Made by a program: the position numbers and the translations under genes. A stretch of DNA of 64,000 nucleotides from SAR92 clade bacterium (GTDB taxonomy: Bacteria > Pseudomonadota > Gammaproteobacteria > Pseudomonadales > Porticoccaceae), in contig SHBP01000006.1 of the NCBI GenBank assembly GCA_004211905.1, forward strand, positions 54,821 to 118,820. Reading direction: 5' to 3'. Below, in pieces: positions 54,078-64,000 of the stretch (position 1 is its first letter; every line of letters begins with the position of its first letter). The notes beneath the pieces were generated by a model that searched no databases, was not told where the DNA came from, and saw only the letters and a program-made list of their open reading frames with translations.

Positions 54078-55955
54078 ATGAGTTCGGAAATTCAAGAAAT
54101 CGATACGCTGATTAAGAACGCCAAAGTGTTCAATAATGGAGACGACCCAGTTGTCCAAGACGTTGCCATTGCAAATGGAAAAATTATTGCACGAGGCAAG
54201 GCCATAACCGCAAATAATGTTGGCAGGGTTGTTGATGCCGAGGGTCTATGGCTAATGCCTGGACTATTTGATATACATACCCACTATGATTTGGAGTTAG
54301 AGGTAGCTCCAGGTTTACCTGAATCTACACGTCATGGCACCACCTCGGTGGTGATTGCGAACTGTAGCTTAGGTTTGGCTTTTGGCTCCCAAAGAGATGA
54401 TACTAATGATCCGATCGTCAGTTGTTATGCGCGAGTTGAAAATATTCCTAAGACGGTTCTCAAGGACTGTGCTGACAGCATTACGTGGAATAACCCCAAA
54501 GCCTATTTGGATCATTTAGAACAACTTAATTTGGGACCAAATGTGGCGGTATTATTTCCCCACTCAATGCTTCGTATTGATGCAATGGGTTTTGACAACA
54601 GTGTTACTCGGGACCCAACCAGTGCTGAACTTAACAGCATGGCAGATACTCTTTCTGATGCCCTAAAGAGCGGTTACGCGGGCTTCTCAACAGACGCGCT
54701 GCCATTTCATTATTTAGCTGCTCAGCCACACTGTGAGAAAACCATTCCAACTCAGTTTGCAAAATACGGTGAACTCAAGCAGCTCGCTCAAGTAGTCAGA
54801 GAGCAGGAGTCTACTTGGCAGGCGACGCCACCTAAAGACAGTGTTATAGGCACCTTGAGAACCTTCTTGCTCACTAGCGGAAGACTCCACGGAAAACCTT
54901 TGAGAACAACCGTGGTTGCCGCTCTAGACATTGCCAATAACTGGAAACTCTCAAGGATGGTAAAAACATTATCTAAGTTGCTTAATTCGTCCCTCGTGAG
55001 AGGAGACTTCCATATGCAAGCCTTGGGGGCACCTTTTAAAATATGGTCTGATGGTGCAATCACTCCGATCGCGGAAGAAATACCTGAATTGCGTCGACTC
55101 AATGAAACTGATCTTGAGGATCGAGAAGCACGGCAAAAGATCATGCACGAGCCAGATTACATCAAATCATTCAAGGCAATGTGGATGAGAGGCAAGCAAG
55201 GGTGGAATCTAGATCGACTGAAGCGCAAGCTTAACCTTGAAGATTTTGCGTTTAACCGAACACTGGCTGATATGACAGTGGACAGATGTCCCCAAAAGAA
55301 TTGGGAGGGCATGGACTTTCAATCGGTATTTGATCGAGTTGTATTGATAAAACAAGACAAGTGTCAGGAACCCGTGACAAAAGCTGAACAAAAGCTAGTA
55401 CAAAAAGACTTTTTTTGGATTGCCGATGAAGGCGATTTCATGCTGCAAATGCTAAGAACCTTTGATACTGATTTAACTTGGAGTACGGTGACAGCAAATC
55501 GTGATTTAAAGGTAGTGCGAGAGCTGTTAATGAATCCCAAGTTGCTACCAGGGTTCAATGACAGCGGTGCGCATCTGACTAATATGGCATTTTACGATGT
55601 TAACTTACGCAGTCTACAGCTCGCGGCTCAGGGTGGAGATAAAGACGTCAGTTACATGGTTAAACGTCTGACCAAAGATGCAGCGGATGTTTTCGGTGTT
55701 GCCGGAGGTACAGTTGATGAAGGCGATATTGCCGACTTAATTTTAATCGACCCAGAGCAGCTTGCTAGTTATGATGGCGAAGGCAATGTTCAGCGCATTC
55801 ATCGTGAAGAGTTCAAACATGAGCAGCTGGTTAATCGATCAGACGGTGTTGTTCCCTTTGTTATGATTGGCGGCCATGCGGCCTGGGAAAACAACGAATT
55901 TACCTCTGATTTAGGGCAAAAACCAATGGGCCGGTTACTGCGCGCTCTTAATTAG
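54078..55955 (+). CDS. D-aminoacylase-like amidohydrolase
   Basis: The 625-residue metal-dependent hydrolase resembles N-acyl-D-amino-acid deacylases. It shows a small N-terminal beta domain (IDTLIKNAKVFNNGDDP), then the metal-binding motif LMPGLFDIHTHYDLELEVAP (~64-83), HGTTSVVIANCSLGLAFGS with the family's cysteine, and a late GFNDSGAHLTNMAFYD with the catalytic Asp (~494). The C-terminus closes the beta domain (EGDIADLILIDPEQL). The exact acyl-amino acid is unknown. Divergent from the alpha/beta hydrolase. Confidence 0.88.
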   Translation: MSSEIQEIDTLIKNAKVFNNGDDPVVQDVAIANGKIIARGKAITANNVGRVVDAEGLWLMPGLFDIHTHYDLELEVAPGLPESTRHGTTSVVIANCSLGLAFGSQRDDTNDPIVSCYARVENIPKTVLKDCADSITWNNPKAYLDHLEQLNLGPNVAVLFPHSMLRIDAMGFDNSVTRDPTSAELNSMADTLSDALKSGYAGFSTDALPFHYLAAQPHCEKTIPTQFAKYGELKQLAQVVREQESTWQATPPKDSVIGTLRTFLLTSGRLHGKPLRTTVVAALDIANNWKLSRMVKTLSKLLNSSLVRGDFHMQALGAPFKIWSDGAITPIAEEIPELRRLNETDLEDREARQKIMHEPDYIKSFKAMWMRGKQGWNLDRLKRKLNLEDFAFNRTLADMTVDRCPQKNWEGMDFQSVFDRVVLIKQDKCQEPVTKAEQKLVQKDFFWIADEGDFMLQMLRTFDTDLTWSTVTANRDLKVVRELLMNPKLLPGFNDSGAHLTNMAFYDVNLRSLQLAAQGGDKDVSYMVKRLTKDAADVFGVAGGTVDEGDIADLILIDPEQLASYDGEGNVQRIHREEFKHEQLVNRSDGVVPFVMIGGHAAWENNEFTSDLGQKPMGRLLRALN

Positions 55956-56470
55956 AAAAGGCAGCGGCTCTTCTCCAATGCCAAGAGATGTTTTTTTAAC
56001 GGTAAACCGCCTCCATAACCACCCAAACTGCCATCGCTTGCAATAACACGATGGCAGGGAATGATAATAGCTAGCGCATTAGCTCCGTTGGCACTTCCTG
56101 TCGCCCGCACAGCGCCTTTGTTTCCGACAGCTGTCGCCAGTTCGAGGTATGAAACTGTTTCTGAGTAAGGTATGTCTAACAATGACTGCCAAACTTTTTT
56201 CTGGAATTTGGTGCCCACAGTCAACAGAGGCACATCAAAGCTTTTGCGGCTACCTGCCCAGTATTCTTTTAACTGCGCCATCGTTAGCTCCAATACTTTA
56301 GTACTTTGTTCAGTAAAGCTTGCTTTAAGACCCTGTTGAATTCGTTTATCAACAGCATTACGCATACGCCGATATCGAAAATCACAGAGGCATAGTTTGT
56401 CTTCGAAGGAGCCTAATACGAATTCCGCTTTTGGGAGTTTAAGATATTGAATATGGATTTGATTTGACAT
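55952..56470 (-). CDS. ogt: Ogt, O6-alkylguanine-DNA alkyltransferase
   Basis: Ogt repairs O6-alkylguanine by transferring the alkyl group to its own cysteine. The 172-residue protein has the active site IIPCHRVIASDGSLGGYGGG (Cys ~139), and SANGANALAI. The domain start QKKVWQSLLDIPYSETVSYL is typical. I choose ATG 56470, with GGTGA just upstream; the open frame extends into argO. The stop overlaps the amidohydrolase stop by a few bases (convergent). Confidence 0.93.
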   Translation of the reverse strand: MSNQIHIQYLKLPKAEFVLGSFEDKLCLCDFRYRRMRNAVDKRIQQGLKASFTEQSTKVLELTMAQLKEYWAGSRKSFDVPLLTVGTKFQKKVWQSLLDIPYSETVSYLELATAVGNKGAVRATGSANGANALAIIIPCHRVIASDGSLGGYGGGLPLKKHLLALEKSRCLF

Positions 56471-56475
56471 AACTA

Positions 56476-57072
56476 TCACCGGAGTAAACTGATTGCCAAG
56501 GCTGACATTACTATTCCAATAATTATCTCTAAGATTTGCCACGCTCTAGGCTTTTCAAACACAGGAATTAAAACGCGAGACCCATAGCCAAGGCTATAAA
56601 AGAATACAAAAGATGCGCTTATTGCCCCAAAGGTGAATGCCCCTATGTTGTCTGAGTACTGAGTCGAAATTGAGCCTAGCAACACTACCGTATCGAGATA
56701 AACATGTGGGTTCAGCCAAGTAAAACCTAGGCAGATCAGAGCAATTTTAAGCGCGGACTCAGGAGCGGAACCCTCTGGGTTAAGACTATGCCTAGTCTTA
56801 TATGCAGAGTAAAAACTCATGGCGGCATAAACCATTAAAAAGGCTGCGCCACCAAAGCGAGCTATTTGTTCAACGATTGGAAAGCGTTCAACCAGCGCCC
56901 CAAACCCTGATACCCCAAGTGAAATTAATATCGCATCAGACAGAGCGCAGATGGTGCAAACTAAAAAGACATGCTGTTTTTTTAGTCCTTGTTTCAGCAC
57001 AAAGGCATTTTGAGCACCAATCGCTAGAATTAATGATAGCCCAAGAGCAAAGCCGGGAAGATATGCCTGCAT
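56476..57072 (-). CDS. argO: ArgO/LysE family amino-acid exporter
   Basis: The 198-residue, six-helix protein exports basic amino acids. It has the LysE start FALGLSLILAIGAQNAFVLK then QGLKKQHVFLVCTICALSDA, and the ArgO-type TWLNPHVYLDTVVLLGSIST followed by FTFGAISASFVFFYSLGYG. It lies 5 bases before ogt, so the two are probably cotranscribed. Confidence 0.88.
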   Translation of the reverse strand: MQAYLPGFALGLSLILAIGAQNAFVLKQGLKKQHVFLVCTICALSDAILISLGVSGFGALVERFPIVEQIARFGGAAFLMVYAAMSFYSAYKTRHSLNPEGSAPESALKIALICLGFTWLNPHVYLDTVVLLGSISTQYSDNIGAFTFGAISASFVFFYSLGYGSRVLIPVFEKPRAWQILEIIIGIVMSALAISLLR

Positions 57073-57503
57073 GAAATTAAAAAGCCCTAGAATCAGTCGA
57101 TGAAGAAGTATAACTCAATAAATTATTTCTGTGCTTGAATCCCTTGTTATGAGGTGGTTAAGCGCAGTTTCCACCGGTTCCACCAATAAAAACCCTCAAC
57201 CCGAAAGGATTCAGGTTGAGGGTTTTTATTGGCCGTTGATTTTGGAATGAAGACGCGTAGCGGATTTCGGTCGAGCCACTTAGTGACGAGACAGCGCAGT
57301 CCTTTTGTTATATTCCTAAAGTTGCTATGCCATTTACTATGCCCTGACAGGGGCCATTAGATAAATTCCTTATCTGACAAAAATCCACTAGACTCATGGA
57401 TATATAGTTTGTATCGAAAAATTGGGTGTAGCTTGGGTTGGGAATGTGTGGCTGAATTACATCGATTTGCATTCAAAATTACAATAAGAACCGGAGGTTT
57501 CAC
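57073..57503. other. Gap before the DUF885 gene
   Basis: These 431 bases contain the strong hairpin at 57183-57232. I see no open frame with coding character, no tRNA and no inverted repeats typical of insertion sequences. Confidence 0.6.
57183..57232. terminator. Strong bidirectional terminator-like hairpin
   Basis: A perfect 19-bp stem (57183-57201 with 57214-57232; core AACCCTCAACC) and 12-base loop, with A and T runs built into the stem. It lies between argO and the DUF885 gene, downstream of neither gene's 3' end, which is unusual. Confidence 0.85.
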
Positions 57504-59288
57504 ATGCAAGCACCTTCTCTATGCTCGCGACTGACTACTATTGTGTTGATCATCATCGGCTCTCTCGCCGTGGTGGTGGCAGCCAATGCCGCCGACAGCA
57601 AAGCTGACCAAACCTTCAGTAAGTTATTGGAGGCGCATTGGGCATGGACGCTTGAACAGAACCCTACCTTTGCCACAAGTCTGGGCGTGCGCGACTATGA
57701 CGACCGCCTGTCCGATCTCTCACTGGCGGCCTATGACGCCGGCGTAACTCAGGCGACGGATTTTCTGAACCAGCTTGCTGACGTCGACCTGACCGCATTG
57801 AGTGAGGATAACCAGCTTAATCATGCGTTGCTCAAACTCGATTTAAGTAACCAAGTGGAAGCCGCCAATCACGGTGGCAAATATCAAATACTCACCAATC
57901 GGGGCGGACCGCATCTGAATTTGACCTCCATGGTTGGCCAATTGCCGTTTTTTACTGAGGCTGACTACCACAGTTACCTTCAGCGTCTGGCCGGTGTGCC
58001 TGAGTATATGACCCGCGCCACCAAGAGAATCCGCGCTGGAATTGCTGCCGGATGGGTGCAAGCCTGTGCGCCAATGCGCGGTTATGAGCAATCGATAAAA
58101 ACCCATATCGTCGGTGACGCCAACGACAGCCGATTTATGGAGCCGTTCGCCAACAAGCCATCGGTGATTAAGGCCGAGCGGTTTGCGGTCATGGAGGACA
58201 AAGCAAAAGAACTGATAAGTAACGGTGTGTTGCCTGCCTATCAGAGTTTTTTCGATTTTTACATGCGCGAGTACGCGCCCGCCTGTCAGGAGAAGGTCGG
58301 CACTGATGCCTTGCCTGGCGGCAAAGAGTATTACGCACATCGTGTGCGTTTGTTTACCACCACCGACCAGACTCCGGATCAGGTACATCAGGTCGGCTTG
58401 TCTGAGGTGGCGCGCATCCGTGCCGAAATGGACGAGGTCATCAAAGAGGCCGGTTTCGAGGGTAGCTTTGAAGAGTGGCTGATTTACCTGCGTGACAATC
58501 CGGACTTCTACCCGAAAACCGCCGAAGAGCGTCTCAACGCAGTAGCTGTCATATCCAAAAAGATCGATGGCGAGCTGCCCAAACTATTCGGCAAATTGCC
58601 GCGCATGCCATACGGCATAAAAGAGATTCCTCTGGACATTGCAGAGAAAACTACTACTGCCTACTACCAGCCTCCGGCGGGTGATGGCAGTCGTGCCGGG
58701 TTTCATTTTGTTAATACCACGCTGCTTAACACGCGCCCTCTGTACCAGCTTGAGGCGCTGTCGTTGCACGAAGCCGTGCCCGGACACCATTTACAGATCG
58801 CACTGGCACAGGAACTCGACCTGCCGAATTTCCGCCGCTATGGCGGGCAGACTGTATTTGTAGAGGGTTGGGGCTTGTATGCCGAGCGACTGGGTCTGGA
58901 GACCGGATTCTACCAGACACCTTATACCAACTTCGGACGGCTATCCTATGAGATGTGGCGTGCTTGCAGATTGGTGGTTGATACCGGCTTGCACAGCAAG
59001 GGTTGGACCCGCCAACAGGCTATTGACTACATGCTGGAGAATTCCGGCTTGTCGCTAAATAACGTAACTTCGGAAATCGATCGTTATATTTCTTGGCCTG
59101 GTCAGGCGCTGGCATACAAGACTGGTGAATTGAAAATCCGCGAATTGCGGGCACACGCTGAATCCGTATTGGCAGAACGCTTCGATGTGCGCGCATTCCA
59201 TGACAAGATTCTGGAGAATGGTGCGTTGCCTCTGTCCGTGCTGGAATCCATTATTAACAACTGGATCGACAGTCAGGCCGACAATTAG
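57504..59288 (+). CDS. Exported DUF885 metallopeptidase-like protein
   Basis: The 594-residue protein has a signal peptide (TIVLIIIGSLAVVVAANAA, ~11-29) and the DUF885 fold. The zinc-site motif is ALSLHEAVPGHHLQIALAQE (HEAVPGHH ~431-438), with a further Glu in VFVEGWGLYAERLGLETG (~460). Members are thought to be periplasmic peptidases; substrate unknown. An AACCGGAGG site is 7 bases before the ATG. Base use differs from neighbours: rows I counted by hand are 50-60% GC against ~40-50% nearby, suggesting recent acquisition. It stands alone. Confidence 0.9.
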   Translation: MQAPSLCSRLTTIVLIIIGSLAVVVAANAADSKADQTFSKLLEAHWAWTLEQNPTFATSLGVRDYDDRLSDLSLAAYDAGVTQATDFLNQLADVDLTALSEDNQLNHALLKLDLSNQVEAANHGGKYQILTNRGGPHLNLTSMVGQLPFFTEADYHSYLQRLAGVPEYMTRATKRIRAGIAAGWVQACAPMRGYEQSIKTHIVGDANDSRFMEPFANKPSVIKAERFAVMEDKAKELISNGVLPAYQSFFDFYMREYAPACQEKVGTDALPGGKEYYAHRVRLFTTTDQTPDQVHQVGLSEVARIRAEMDEVIKEAGFEGSFEEWLIYLRDNPDFYPKTAEERLNAVAVISKKIDGELPKLFGKLPRMPYGIKEIPLDIAEKTTTAYYQPPAGDGSRAGFHFVNTTLLNTRPLYQLEALSLHEAVPGHHLQIALAQELDLPNFRRYGGQTVFVEGWGLYAERLGLETGFYQTPYTNFGRLSYEMWRACRLVVDTGLHSKGWTRQQAIDYMLENSGLSLNNVTSEIDRYISWPGQALAYKTGELKIRELRAHAESVLAERFDVRAFHDKILENGALPLSVLESIINNWIDSQADN

Positions 59289-59660
59289 ACTATCGACAGT
59301 CGATGCCATAACGAACGAGCGTGTCATAAAGGGCGTATATAACTTTACTCTAGGGCTCAGAATGGAATATTTTAAGTAACAAAGGATGTAACAAAAACGT
59401 GTTTTAAAACACATTAAAGCATTATTAATCAATAGCTTACAGTCTATGTGCAGTTCCCGCCGCCTCCACCAAACAAATGATCTGTCAAGGCCATACTAAA
59501 TTTGTGACCCATTAAAGAGAACTCACCGTAAGGACTTTACATGCCTAAAAAAAGGACATGGTAGGCATAGCTTAAATGAATAAAAATAACGTTTGCTTAA
59601 CTCCACTCACACAGCTTTCGATAAGGTGGGGAAAGGCAAGCAGAAAACTTAAAGAGGATA
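59289..59660. other. Gap after the DUF885 gene
   Basis: These 372 bases show no convincing gene, RNA or terminator. Confidence 0.5.
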
Positions 59661-60062
59661 ATGATCATGACAAAACCAAGTATTTTTAGAAGGACCGCGA
59701 TGCTAATGGTTTACACCTGGAGAAGAGTAATGAACGTAAAGTTCAATCCACTAAAATATATCCCAGATGCCAGTTTACAAGCTTACTTCATGGTAGTTCT
59801 GTTTTCCCTTTGGAGCGTCTCCTTTGGGTTTATTGCGACCTACTACATTGGTTGGTTAGGGTATAGCACTATAACAAGTTTAGCTGTCCACCTATCCATT
59901 TTAGTTCCCATCGTTGTTACTAATGCTGTATTTGTAGATGCAGAGCGTACCGGTGAGAAATGGCTAGAGGAATGGAAGGAAGAACGAAGCCGTTATGCAC
60001 TAGTTGCAAACAGACTTAAAGCAAAAAATATGGTGCCGTGGGAACTTAATAAAGAAGCCTAA
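59661..60062 (+). CDS. Small two-helix membrane protein, unknown function
   Basis: I do not recognise this 133-residue protein. It has two membrane segments (YFMVVLFSLWSVSFGFIATY ~49-68 and LAVHLSILVPIVVTNAVFV ~83-101), a basic start and a charged cytoplasmic tail (ERTGEKWLEEWKEERSRYA). AAAGAGGAT precedes the ATG. Three ATGs lie within the first 15 codons. It is convergent with hutU. Confidence 0.7.
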   Translation: MIMTKPSIFRRTAMLMVYTWRRVMNVKFNPLKYIPDASLQAYFMVVLFSLWSVSFGFIATYYIGWLGYSTITSLAVHLSILVPIVVTNAVFVDAERTGEKWLEEWKEERSRYALVANRLKAKNMVPWELNKEA

Positions 60063-60082
60063 TTCGCAGTACGTTGATTGAG

Positions 60083-60111
60083 TAGACCTCCCACTTTGAT
60101 TGGGAGGTCTA
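60083..60111. terminator. Hairpin between the small membrane protein and hutU
   Basis: TAGACCTCCCA (60083-60093) and TGGGAGGTCTA (60101-60111) form an 11-bp perfect stem with a 7-base loop between convergent genes. There is no strong T-run on either side. Confidence 0.6.
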
Positions 60112-60119
60112 ATTCCAAC

Positions 60120-61787
60120 TTACAAAATCCCAGGCAACACTAGTCCTTTCTCTTTTGCACATTTAATAGCGTCTTCGTACCCTGCATCGGCATGTCGCAT
60201 TACACCGGTTGCCGGGTCGTTCCAAAGTACTCGTTTTAAACGGCTTGCTGCATCCTCAGTTCCGTCAGCTAAGATTACTACGCCGGAATGCTGCGAAAAG
60301 CCCATGCCAACACCTCCGCCATGATGCAGGCTAACCCACGTCGCGCCACCTGCAGTGTTTAGCAGTGCGTTTAAAAGAGGCCAGTCAGAAACAGCGCTGG
60401 AGCCATCTTTCATTGCTTCTGTTTCGCGGTTCGGACTTGCCACAGAGCCACTATCAAGATGATCTCTACCGATAACAATCGGCGCACTCAATTCACCTGT
60501 TTTAACCATGTCATTAAATGCTAAAGCTAATCGATGCCTATCCCCCAGACCAACCCAACAAATGCGTGCGGGTAACCCTTGGAACTCAATTCGTTCGCGA
60601 GCCATATCCAACCATTGATGGAGGTGCTTGTCATCAGGGAGTAGCTCTTTCACTTTTTGATCGGTCTTATATATATCCTCAGGATCCCCAGATAATGCTA
60701 CCCAACGAAATGGTCCAACGCCACGGCAGAATAAAGGGCGGATGTAAGCTGGCACAAACCCTGGGAAATCAAATGCATTTTCAAGACCCTCATCAAAAGC
60801 GACCTGTCGAATATTATTACCATAATCAAGAGTCGGGATTCCTTGATTCCAAAAATCGAGCATCGCTTGAACATGTATCTTCATCGATGCATGTGACGCT
60901 CTTATGACTTCTTTTGGCGCAGAGACTCGTTTGTCTCTCCATTTTTCTAAACTCCAGCCTTGAGGTAGGTAGCCATTTAATGGGTCGTGGGCAGATGTTT
61001 GGTCGGTTACGATATCAGGGCGCACGCCACGGTTGACCAGCTCTGGGAAAATATCAGCAGCATTGGCGCACAACCCAACTGTCTTAGCTTCACCGGCTTT
61101 CGTCCACCTGTCGATCAGCGTAAGCGCTTCGTCTAAGTTTTCTGCCCTCTCATCTAAGTAGCCCGTTCGAAGCCTAAAATCTATGCTCTCAGGGTCACAC
61201 TCAACGGCAAGACAGCAGGCTCCAGCCATAGAAGCGGCAAGTGGTTGTGCCCCACCCATACCACCTAGACCCGCAGTAAGAATCCAGCGGCCAGATAGAT
61301 TACCATTAAAATGTTGTCGACCTGCTTCAACAAAAGTCTCATAGGTGCCTTGCACAATGCCCTGGCTGCCAATGTAAATCCAAGACCCGGCTGTCATCTG
61401 GCCATACATCATCAAACCCTTTTTATCGAGTTCATTAAAATGATCCCAATTTGCCCAGTGGGGGACAAGGTTAGAGTTTGCTATGAGAACTCTTGGCGCA
61501 TTTTTATGTGTCGGGAATACACCTACCGGCTTACCTGATTGAACCAGCAAAGTTTCCTCTTCAGTCAGTGTTTTTAGCGTTGCAAGAATCTTATCAAAAT
61601 CCTTCCATGTTCTAGCAGCCTTTCCTATGCCACCATAGACCACTAATTCATCTGGATTTTCCGCTACCTCTCGATCCAAATTATTCTGAATCATTCGAAA
61701 CGGAGCCTCTGTTGCCCATGATTTGCAGGTAAGTTTGTTGCCTGTAGGGCTCTTGATGTTGCGTTTGGTGTTTAAGGCTTCGCTCAT
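60120..61787 (-). CDS. hutU: HutU, urocanate hydratase
   Basis: HutU converts urocanate to imidazolone propionate with bound NAD. The 555-residue sequence is highly conserved: [78 protein letters not shown] and [16 protein letters not shown]. It is the last gene of hutH-hutG-hutU and its ATG overlaps the hutG stop (ATGA). Confidence 0.99.
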   Translation of the reverse strand: MSEALNTKRNIKSPTGNKLTCKSWATEAPFRMIQNNLDREVAENPDELVVYGGIGKAARTWKDFDKILATLKTLTEEETLLVQSGKPVGVFPTHKNAPRVLIANSNLVPHWANWDHFNELDKKGLMMYGQMTAGSWIYIGSQGIVQGTYETFVEAGRQHFNGNLSGRWILTAGLGGMGGAQPLAASMAGACCLAVECDPESIDFRLRTGYLDERAENLDEALTLIDRWTKAGEAKTVGLCANAADIFPELVNRGVRPDIVTDQTSAHDPLNGYLPQGWSLEKWRDKRVSAPKEVIRASHASMKIHVQAMLDFWNQGIPTLDYGNNIRQVAFDEGLENAFDFPGFVPAYIRPLFCRGVGPFRWVALSGDPEDIYKTDQKVKELLPDDKHLHQWLDMARERIEFQGLPARICWVGLGDRHRLALAFNDMVKTGELSAPIVIGRDHLDSGSVASPNRETEAMKDGSSAVSDWPLLNALLNTAGGATWVSLHHGGGVGMGFSQHSGVVILADGTEDAASRLKRVLWNDPATGVMRHADAGYEDAIKCAKEKGLVLPGIL

Positions 61788-62590
61788 AGTGATCCTCCTG
61801 AAGAGCTCTTAAGGATTGTTTTGTTAATGTCTTGAAGGATGTCAGACAACACACTTCGCAAGGACGACGCTTTCTCAGCATCGTAGTTAAAGGGGGGCAG
61901 TTCGGCCTCTAAATAGGTTCGCTGAGCTAACTCCATTTGAATGGTATGAACGCCATCTTGGGGCCGCCCGTAATGGCGGGTTGTCCATCCACCTCGAAAT
62001 CGGCCGTTAATAACATGAGTGTGGCTGCTAACATTGCGGAGAATATTTTGAACACCATTGGTAATGTTGCTGTCACAGGATTTTCCGTTGTCATCTCCAA
62101 CATTCAAATCTGGTAAGCGATCATCAAAAAGGTAAGGTATTTTTGACCGAATAGAGTGACAGTCATAAACAACAGCCACCCCGTGAATGGACTTAACTCG
62201 TGTGATTTCGTCATTCAATAGTTGATGATATTTTTGGTGGTAGGTTTCCAGCCTTTGCTGAATAGCAGCTTCTGTAGGTTTATTTGCCCAGATAGGCTCG
62301 CCATCAAATGTAAACAATGGAACCAAAGAAGTAGAGTTTTGGCCTGGATATAAGCTTGAGCCCTGGGGGTCACGATTAGGGTCAATCACATAACGATTAA
62401 AATTTGCTTTTACTACTGTAACGTTGTCTACCAAACCCTCGTAGAGCTTTGGGATATGCCAGTCGGTATCTAATAATTGGCGTCCAATGTCATTTAGTTC
62501 ACTGAATATCTCATCAGGAACATACGTCCCTGAATGCGGCTGGCCCAATATTATTGGACTATCACCTTGAGTTACCTCCACAAGATTCAT
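61784..62590 (-). CDS. hutG: HutG, N-formylglutamate deformylase
   Basis: This enzyme hydrolyses N-formylglutamate to glutamate and formate, the last step of the five-step histidine pathway. The 268-residue protein has the FGase pattern [55 protein letters not shown] and [20 protein letters not shown] then [13 protein letters not shown]. This implies the pathway passes through formylglutamate, so HutF (formimidoylglutamate deiminase) should exist elsewhere. ATGA overlaps link it to both hutH and hutU. Confidence 0.95.
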   Translation of the reverse strand: MNLVEVTQGDSPIILGQPHSGTYVPDEIFSELNDIGRQLLDTDWHIPKLYEGLVDNVTVVKANFNRYVIDPNRDPQGSSLYPGQNSTSLVPLFTFDGEPIWANKPTEAAIQQRLETYHQKYHQLLNDEITRVKSIHGVAVVYDCHSIRSKIPYLFDDRLPDLNVGDDNGKSCDSNITNGVQNILRNVSSHTHVINGRFRGGWTTRHYGRPQDGVHTIQMELAQRTYLEAELPPFNYDAEKASSLRSVLSDILQDINKTILKSSSGGSL

Positions 62591-64000
62591 GCCGATATAT
62601 CCAGTGCTATGCTGCCATCACCAAGACTTATAAGCTCATCGGTCTGATGAACCAAAGCGGCTAATTTAATAATATCGGCACTGACCATTCTGTCATCTGT
62701 TAGGGATGGGCACTTGGTTCTAATTGTTGATATCGCCTTTGTTAAATACTCGCTGGTTTTAAGAGGGGCCCGAAGGTCAATGCCCTGAGCTCCAGCCATT
62801 GCTTCGACACCGAGGATAGCTGAAAGATTTTTGTTCATCTCCAGAAGTCTGCGTGCCGCGTGGCATGCCATTGACACATGGTCTTCCTGATTTGCTGAGG
62901 TTGGCGTTGAATCGATCGAGCGAGGATTGGCCAAGGCTTTGTTTTCACTCATTAGTGCAGCAGAAGTAACTTCCGCAATCATCAGCCCAGATTTTAGCCC
63001 TGGATCAGGGGCTAAAAATGCAGGCAGACCAAAACTCAGAGCAGGGTCGACTAAAAGCGCAATTCTGCGTTGGGCAATACAGCCAATTTCAGAGACAGCA
63101 ATTGCAATTTGATCAGCTGCCAAGGCTACTGGCTCGGCATGGAAGTTTCCTCCAGAGATGATATTGCCATCAGTCAGAACAAGAGGGTTGTCCGTTGCTG
63201 CGTTGGCTTCTATTTGCAGTGTCTTTCCAGCCTGACGCAATTGATCCATACAAGCACCGATCACCTGAGGGGCACAGCGCAGACAGTAGGGGTCTTGTAC
63301 TCTCTCATCACCAGTTTTATGGCTGTCACGAATTTCAGATCCATGGAGCAATTGGCGAAGTCTTTTTGCACTATCGATTTGTCCGTGATGACCTCGCAGC
63401 TGGTGAATTTCATCGTGGAATGGTGCACTTGATCCCATAGCCGCATCTATCGAGAGAGCGGTGGTGGTGATGGATGTTATCGCTAGACGCCATGCATCAA
63501 AAAGGCCAGCCAAGCAGAGGGCAGTTGACACCTGTGTGCCATTTAATAATGCAAGCCCCTCTTTAGCCTGTAATACAATTGGCCTCAGCTTTTCTTGCTG
63601 CAGAGCTTCAGAGGACAAGATTTGTTCACCTTTATAGAACACATCGCCCTCGCCAATCATAGCGGCCGCCATATGGGCCAGTGGTGCAAGATCACCTGAT
63701 GCTCCAACGGAACCTTGTGCAGGGATAACTGGAATAATGTCTGCCAAAACCATATTTTGAAGTAGCTCCACTACCTCTACTCTCACGCCAGATGCACCGC
63801 GACCCAAAGAAAGACATTTTAATGCCATGACCAATCTAACCACGTTAAGGGGTAAAGGTTCACCAAAGCCAGCGCAATGAGAGCGAACTAGGTTGCGTTG
63901 CAAACTGGCTAAATGGGCCTCATCAATTTTGACTGAGGCAAGTTTGCCAAATCCGGTATTCACTCCATATATAGTCTCATTACCTTCAAGTCTATCTAAG
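62587..64000 (-). CDS. hutH: HutH, histidine ammonia-lyase, 5' end cut by window
   Basis: HutH releases ammonia from histidine to give urocanate. The frame stays open to the right edge; the first visible residues include [17 protein letters not shown], the conserved region near residue ~50 in the family, so roughly 40-50 codons are missing. The MIO cofactor triad Ala-Ser-Gly is in [17 protein letters not shown]. Other motifs are [35 protein letters not shown] and [20 protein letters not shown]. Its promoter and any HutC site lie outside. Confidence 0.98.
   Translation of the reverse strand, partial: LDRLEGNETIYGVNTGFGKLASVKIDEAHLASLQRNLVRSHCAGFGEPLPLNVVRLVMALKCLSLGRGASGVRVEVVELLQNMVLADIIPVIPAQGSVGASGDLAPLAHMAAAMIGEGDVFYKGEQILSSEALQQEKLRPIVLQAKEGLALLNGTQVSTALCLAGLFDAWRLAITSITTTALSIDAAMGSSAPFHDEIHQLRGHHGQIDSAKRLRQLLHGSEIRDSHKTGDERVQDPYCLRCAPQVIGACMDQLRQAGKTLQIEANAATDNPLVLTDGNIISGGNFHAEPVALAADQIAIAVSEIGCIAQRRIALLVDPALSFGLPAFLAPDPGLKSGLMIAEVTSAALMSENKALANPRSIDSTPTSANQEDHVSMACHAARRLLEMNKNLSAILGVEAMAGAQGIDLRAPLKTSEYLTKAISTIRTKCPSLTDDRMVSADIIKLAALVHQTDELISLGDGSIALDISA

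Overview
The window looks like the chromosome of a motile, free-living gammaproteobacterium of moderate GC, probably marine and near the Cellvibrionales/SAR92 type. Supports are the block mutM / coaD / rsmD / ftsY-ftsE-ftsX / rpoH, proteobacterial GshA, Rsd/AlgQ and DsbB, a polar-type flagellar set (FlhF, FlhG, FlgP, FlgT) under sigma-54 and sigma-28 control, a TRAP carrier and a Hut pathway. The genus assignment is inference.

Bases 1-30,240 are almost entirely flagellar. The window opens inside flhB. Two odd membrane proteins follow: a DamX-like protein with a decayed ATPase domain and a SPOR domain, and a protein whose cytoplasmic tail is ten exact copies of a GCAGAG hexamer (an Ala-Glu repeat). 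On the minus strand lies flhA-flhF-flhG-fliA behind a good sigma-54 promoter. Divergent to it, plus-strand flgP-flgT (outer-membrane rings) leads into a LysM protein, a FliK-like protein and a stand-alone FlhB-tail protein. Then come flgA-flgM-flgN on the minus strand and the long plus-strand operon flgBCDEFGHIJKL-fliD behind a sigma-54 promoter. fliC and flaG close the block on the minus strand. I found matches to the sigma-28 consensus (TAAA, 15 bases, GCCGATAA-like) upstream of flgM, flgL, fliC, flaG and, more weakly, flgP. This is the late-gene set expected for FliA/FlgM control.

The most unusual content is in this block. FliD, the filament cap, is 1,561 residues, while the flagellin is only 285. 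The extra ~900 residues of FliD hold diverged repeats, and one repeat copy appears interrupted by a ~160-residue carbohydrate-binding-like beta-sandwich. FlgA carries three tandem copies of a ~65-residue SAF-type module. FlgJ lacks its muramidase domain. FlhF has lost the GTPase P-loop. FlhB has NPDH where NPTH is usual.

Bases 30,400-49,740 are mostly housekeeping: a TRAP dctQM pair without a binding protein, a lysophospholipase-like hydrolase, a lone ExbD, mutM, coaD, rsmD, ftsYEX, rpoH with a clear promoter, a DUF423 protein, trmB, an FKBP lipoprotein, rsd, an LrgAB pair, dsbB, gshA, yajL, a dicarboxylate/glutamate symporter, an LplT-like MFS carrier and an acetyltransferase.

Bases 49,750-64,000 are transport and catabolism: modABC on the minus strand, DUF2306 and VF530 proteins, an alpha/beta hydrolase divergent from a D-aminoacylase-like amidohydrolase with an exact 25-bp tandem duplication between them, ogt, argO, a GC-rich DUF885 metallopeptidase that looks acquired, a small membrane protein and the translationally coupled hutH-hutG-hutU operon, cut by the right edge. 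I saw no rRNA, tRNA, CRISPR array, transposase or integrase.
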